Assembly: GCF_023715525.1 (NCBI RefSeq)
Contig: NZ_JAMBOG010000001.1
Location: 1-64,000, forward strand
Source of the DNA: Kocuria rosea
GTDB lineage: Bacteria > Actinomycetota > Actinomycetes > Actinomycetales > Micrococcaceae
DNA: 64,000 nucleotides
Direction of reading: 5' to 3'
The notes beneath the pieces are model-generated. The model ran no database searches and was not told the origin of the DNA. It was given only the letters and a program-made list of their open reading frames with translations. Made by a program: the position numbers and the translations under genes. Of this stretch, positions 61,020 through 64,000 are shown in pieces. Position 1 is the stretch's first letter, and each line of letters begins with the position of its first letter.

Positions 61020-62266
61020 CCCCGGCCCCCGGCGGGCAGGGCGACGTCCACCCAGACGGGGCGGTGGTCGGAGGTGGGGAACGGGTGCTCGCCGGTCAGC
61101 TCCGCGCCGGGCTCGCCCGGGGCGGGCCAGAACACCCCGGAGCCCACGACCCGCAGGTTCTTCGACGGGAGCACGTAGTCGGCCCGGAGGTTGCCGGGGG
61201 CGGGGTCGTCGCTGAAGTCCGCGGTGTCGTGGGCCGGGTCGGAGACGTGCCGGAGGTTCGCCCCGCCCTGCCGGGCGGCGGCCTCGGGGCCGCCGGCGGA
61301 GGCGGGCAGCGGGTCCTGCACCCGGGGGTGCCCGAGCAGCTGCTGGACGGCCCCGGGCCACGAGTCGCCGTCGTGCGGGTCGGCGTTCTGGTCGCCCATG
61401 ACCACGAAGCGGGCCCCCGGCTCCAGCCCGCCGCGCCGGCCCTCGTCGTCGTAGACGTACGACGACGCCGCGGGGCCGCCCACGTAGTCGGCCCAGAACC
61501 GGATCTCGTCGTGGTTGCGCCGCCCGTTGCGGTCCTCCGGCCCGTCGAACGTCGGCGGGGTGGGGTGGGAGGCCAGCACGTGGACGGTGCGGGAGCCGAT
61601 CCGCACGGGCACGTCCCAGTGGGACTTGCTGGACAGGCGCAGCTGCTCCGCCTGCTCAGGGGTGTAGTAGTCGGCGGGGAGGAGGTTGCCGGGCATGTCC
61701 GCCCAGCGGAAGTCCCGGAACGTGCGCACGCCGTGCGTGTCGACGGGGTGCTTGGAGTACACGACCATGCCGTACTGGCCGGGGAAGAGCCCGAAGCCCC
61801 AGGCGTCGCCGGGCCCGCCCACGGCGCCGTCCTGGTCGAGGTCCAGCCCGGAGGGCACGCCCGTGTTCACCGGGGCGGTGTAGACGTAGGGGTAGTCCAC
61901 GGGGTCCAGGCCGTTCTGGCCGACGGCGAGGTAGCGGGTGCGGAACAGCTCGGCGGAGCGGGCCCCGGCGTCGAAGTCGAACTCGTTGACCAGCAGCACG
62001 TCCGGGTCGGCGCGCTGGATCACCTCGGCCACCGCCTTCGCCTGCGGGTCGTCCGGGGCCGTGAGGTCCGCCCGGAGCCGCCCCTCGGTCCCGCGGTTCA
62101 GCGAGGCGTTGTAGGTCATGAACCGCACCGGTTCCTGCACCGCCTGCTCCTTCCGGTGCTCCGCGTCCCGCCCGTGCCCCTGCCCCGCCGTGGCCGGCGC
62201 CGTCGCGCCCGCCGCCAGGGCCGCGGCCAGTCCGGCCGCCGTGATCGCCTTGCTGCTGCCCATCAT
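61016..62266 (-). CDS. Secreted endonuclease/exonuclease/phosphatase-family protein
   Basis: The 416-residue protein begins with a signal peptide (hydrophobic stretch ending in ATA-GQG). The EEP fold motifs are MTYNASLN, VNEFDFD (catalytic Glu), SHPTPPTFDGPEDRNG, VVMGDQNADPHDG and SDHRPVWVDV near the end. It is probably an exported phosphoesterase or nuclease. GAGGA lies upstream of two adjacent ATGs (62264-62266 and 62261-62263); the second has better spacing. It overlaps the following pyruvate kinase-like gene by 4 bp, an unexpected pairing of an exported and a cytoplasmic enzyme. Confidence 0.85.
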   Translation of the reverse strand: MMGSSKAITAAGLAAALAAGATAPATAGQGHGRDAEHRKEQAVQEPVRFMTYNASLNRGTEGRLRADLTAPDDPQAKAVAEVIQRADPDVLLVNEFDFDAGARSAELFRTRYLAVGQNGLDPVDYPYVYTAPVNTGVPSGLDLDQDGAVGGPGDAWGFGLFPGQYGMVVYSKHPVDTHGVRTFRDFRWADMPGNLLPADYYTPEQAEQLRLSSKSHWDVPVRIGSRTVHVLASHPTPPTFDGPEDRNGRRNHDEIRFWADYVGGPAASSYVYDDEGRRGGLEPGARFVVMGDQNADPHDGDSWPGAVQQLLGHPRVQDPLPASAGGPEAAARQGGANLRHVSDPAHDTADFSDDPAPGNLRADYVLPSKNLRVVGSGVFWPAPGEPGAELTGEHPFPTSDHRPVWVDVALPAGGRG

Positions 62267-62424
62267 TGTCCTCGTCCCGGGGACCGGCCGTCCACAGTCC
62301 GCGGGACCGGACGCCCGCGCTCACCGGTCACCGTAGCGGGGCCGGGCGAACACCGGTTGAACGACCCGCCCGCCCGACCGGCGGGCTAGGCTCGTGAGCA
62401 CGTCCGCCGTCGGAAGGAACGACC

Positions 62425-63048
62425 GTGATCAGTTCGGAGAACGTCCAGGCCTACGTCGAGCGCATGGCCTCGGGTGAGCCCGCCCCCGGGGGCGGCGCCG
62501 CCGGGGCCCTCCAGGCAGCCCTGGGCGCGGCGCTGCTCGCGATGGCCGCCCGCTACACCACCGGCCCCGACCACGCCGGGCACGCACAGGACGCCGAGCG
62601 GGCGGCCGCGCGCGCCGAGGAGCTGATCCCGGACGCGCTGCGCCTGGCCGACGCCGACGCCGAGGCCTTCGGGGCGCTCGCCGAGGCCTACGCCCTGCCC
62701 GCCGGCTCCGAGGAGGAGCGCACGGAGCGCTCCCGGGCCATCCAGGAGGCCACGGCGGGGGCCGCCCGGCCCCCGCAGCAGCTGATCGGCGTGGGCGCGG
62801 AGGTCGTCGGCCTGGCCCGGGAGCTGACGGGCTGGTGCAACCCCAACGTCCTCAGCGACGTGGCCGCGGCGTCCGAGGCGGCGCGGGCCGCCGTCGCCAC
62901 GGCGCTCGTCACCCTCGAGATCAACCTGCGCTCCCTCAAGGACCCCGCCGTGCAGGAGGAGCTGCGCTCGGAGGTGGGCCGCGCGGAGCAGGCCGTCGAG
63001 GACGCCGCGGAGCTCACCCGCCGGATCCGGGAGCGCGTGCGGGGCTGA
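62425..63048 (+). CDS. Cyclodeaminase/cyclohydrolase-family protein (FTCD C-domain)
   Basis: This 207-residue all-helical protein matches the C-terminal domain of formiminotransferase-cyclodeaminase and stand-alone FchA-type enzymes, which act on formimino- or methenyl-tetrahydrofolate. The glycine-rich PGGGAAGALQAALGAALL and the NPNVLSDVAAA segment are typical. GTG start with GGAAGGA 7 nt upstream; TAGGCT near 62388 may be the -10. It is divergent from the EEP gene. No glutamate formiminotransferase is adjacent, so it may work in one-carbon metabolism on its own. Confidence 0.8.
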   Translation: MISSENVQAYVERMASGEPAPGGGAAGALQAALGAALLAMAARYTTGPDHAGHAQDAERAAARAEELIPDALRLADADAEAFGALAEAYALPAGSEEERTERSRAIQEATAGAARPPQQLIGVGAEVVGLARELTGWCNPNVLSDVAAASEAARAAVATALVTLEINLRSLKDPAVQEELRSEVGRAEQAVEDAAELTRRIRERVRG

Positions 63049-63068
63049 GCGGACGGATCCCCAGCGCC

Positions 63069-63947
63069 GTGGACCTCACCATCCACCACCTCCGGTGCTT
63101 CCTGGCCGTGGCCGAGGAGCTCCACTTCGGCCGCGCCGCCGCACGGCTGCACCTGAGCCCCTCCTCGCTCAGCGAGCAGGTCTCCGCCCTGGAGCGGCGG
63201 CTCTCCCGCCGGCTGTTCCGCCGCTCCTCCCGCCGCGTCGAGCTGACCGCGGACGGCCGCGAGCTGATCCCGCGGGCGCGGGCGGCCGTGGCGGCCATGG
63301 AGGACGTCGTGGGCTGGGCCGAGGCCGTCGCGGGCGGGCAGCGCCTGCGGATCGGGCTGATGGTCTCCAGCCCCGGCTTCCGCACGATCATGGCGGCGGC
63401 GGCCCGGCGGATGCCGCAGGTGCAGTGGGAGATCCGGCAGCTGGGCTTCCTCGGCTGCCACGGCGCGCTCGCCCGGGGCGAGGTGGACTGCGCGTTCGTC
63501 GCCGAGATCGGCGAGGCACCGGCCCAGCAGTTCCCGGCCCTGCGGCTGTGGGAGGAGGGGTGCGTGCTCGTGGTCCCGGAGCAGCACCGGTTCGCTGGCC
63601 GGGGCTCGGTGCGCCTGGCGGAGCTCGCCGGGGAGACCTTCGTGTCGGTCGAGGACGGGGCGGTCGCCGGGCGCTGGTTCCCGGCCCTGGCCTCCGCGGA
63701 CGGCGCCGCCCCCCGGCTGCTGCCGGTGGCCCGCAGCTTCGAGGAGGTCCTGGAGCTGTGCGGGGCCGGGCTGGGCGTCAACATCGCCGGGGAGTCCGCG
63801 CAGGCGAGCTACGCCCGTCCCGGCGTGCGCTTCGTGCCCGTCGAGGACGCGCCCCCGGCCACCAGCTACCTGTACCTGCGCCCCGGTCCGCGGCCCGGCC
63901 CGCTGGAGGAGTTCGCGCGGCTCGCCGCCGAGCTGGCGCACCCCTGA
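63069..63947 (+). CDS. LysR-family transcriptional regulator
   Basis: The 292-residue protein has an N-terminal HTH (HHLRCFLAVAEELHFGRAAARLHLSPSSLSEQVSALERRL) and a LysR effector domain (RIGLMVSSPGFRTI onwards). It follows the cyclodeaminase-like gene by 20 bp on the same strand, so they are probably co-transcribed. Start is the GTG at 63069; no better ribosome site was found. Many LysR proteins regulate a divergent gene, but there is none here. Its target and effector are unknown. Confidence 0.85.
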   Translation: MDLTIHHLRCFLAVAEELHFGRAAARLHLSPSSLSEQVSALERRLSRRLFRRSSRRVELTADGRELIPRARAAVAAMEDVVGWAEAVAGGQRLRIGLMVSSPGFRTIMAAAARRMPQVQWEIRQLGFLGCHGALARGEVDCAFVAEIGEAPAQQFPALRLWEEGCVLVVPEQHRFAGRGSVRLAELAGETFVSVEDGAVAGRWFPALASADGAAPRLLPVARSFEEVLELCGAGLGVNIAGESAQASYARPGVRFVPVEDAPPATSYLYLRPGPRPGPLEEFARLAAELAHP

Positions 63948-63956
63948 GCCGCCGGA

Positions 63957-63977
63957 CCGTTCGGCGCGGCCGAACGG
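63957..63977 (+). terminator. Terminator after the LysR gene
   Basis: CCGTTCGGC (63957-63965) pairs with GCCGAACGG (63969-63977) around GCG, 10 nt after the stop. Confidence 0.75.
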
Positions 63978-64000
63978 CCCTGCGGGAACTCCCGCTGGCC

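Overview
This window is chromosomal DNA of a very GC-rich actinobacterium. Dense gene packing, GTG and TTG starts, many apparently leaderless transcripts, actinobacterial-type Dcd, an LpqY-SugABC-like importer and an MrpA-B fusion all point to Actinobacteria. Overall gene content resembles Micrococcaceae such as Kocuria or Arthrobacter relatives. The genus is an inference, because there is no rRNA gene here. I see no CRISPR array, no prophage and no replication origin. The only clear mobile DNA is the right end of an IS481-family element at the left edge.

Left third (1-19 kb). The IS481 end abuts a TPP-riboswitch-controlled ECF importer for a thiamine precursor (ykoE-ykoD-ykoC). Next comes a full Mrp cation/proton antiporter operon with MrpA and MrpB fused. 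A UMF1-type MFS permease, dcd, a tRNA-Gly(CCC) with a strong terminator, panD and an AEC-family permease follow. A four-gene operon then encodes an LpqY-SugABC-type trehalose/sugar ABC importer.

Middle (19-43 kb). Two unrecognised membrane-anchored proteins precede a copper/redox group: an NHLRC2-like thioredoxin/NHL protein, a CopD-CtaG fusion, CopC and a small membrane protein. Then come HU and an operon for the zinc-free (C-minus) forms of S14, L33 and L28. malQ, an SGNH hydrolase and an orphan siderophore-type ATPase form one overlapping operon, with an 18-bp palindrome at its promoter. A run of single metabolic genes follows: alcohol dehydrogenase, luciferase-like monooxygenase, HAD phosphatase, CitE-like lyase and ECM4-type reductase. 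After these come a MarR regulator with its own operator-promoter, a solitary catC with a LysR regulator, a flavin reductase and an acyl-CoA ligase.

Right third (43-64 kb). A three-gene signalling operon holds a LuxR-type response regulator, a sensor kinase and a second membrane protein that looks like a degenerate kinase. Tag glycosylase, an aminotransferase and a 447-bp gene-free stretch rich in inverted repeats follow. The branched-chain 2-oxoacid dehydrogenase E1a-E1b-E2 operon lies downstream of an HisC/Pat-type aminotransferase. purB, a GDPD phosphodiesterase, a double-hotdog thioesterase, an atypical pyruvate kinase overlapping a secreted EEP-family enzyme, a formiminotransferase-cyclodeaminase-type protein and a LysR regulator close the window.

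At least nine genes show a TANNNT hexamer 6-8 nt before the start codon and no Shine-Dalgarno sequence, so leaderless initiation is common here. I used that pattern to choose several starts. All functions are read from sequence motifs by eye; no database search was run.
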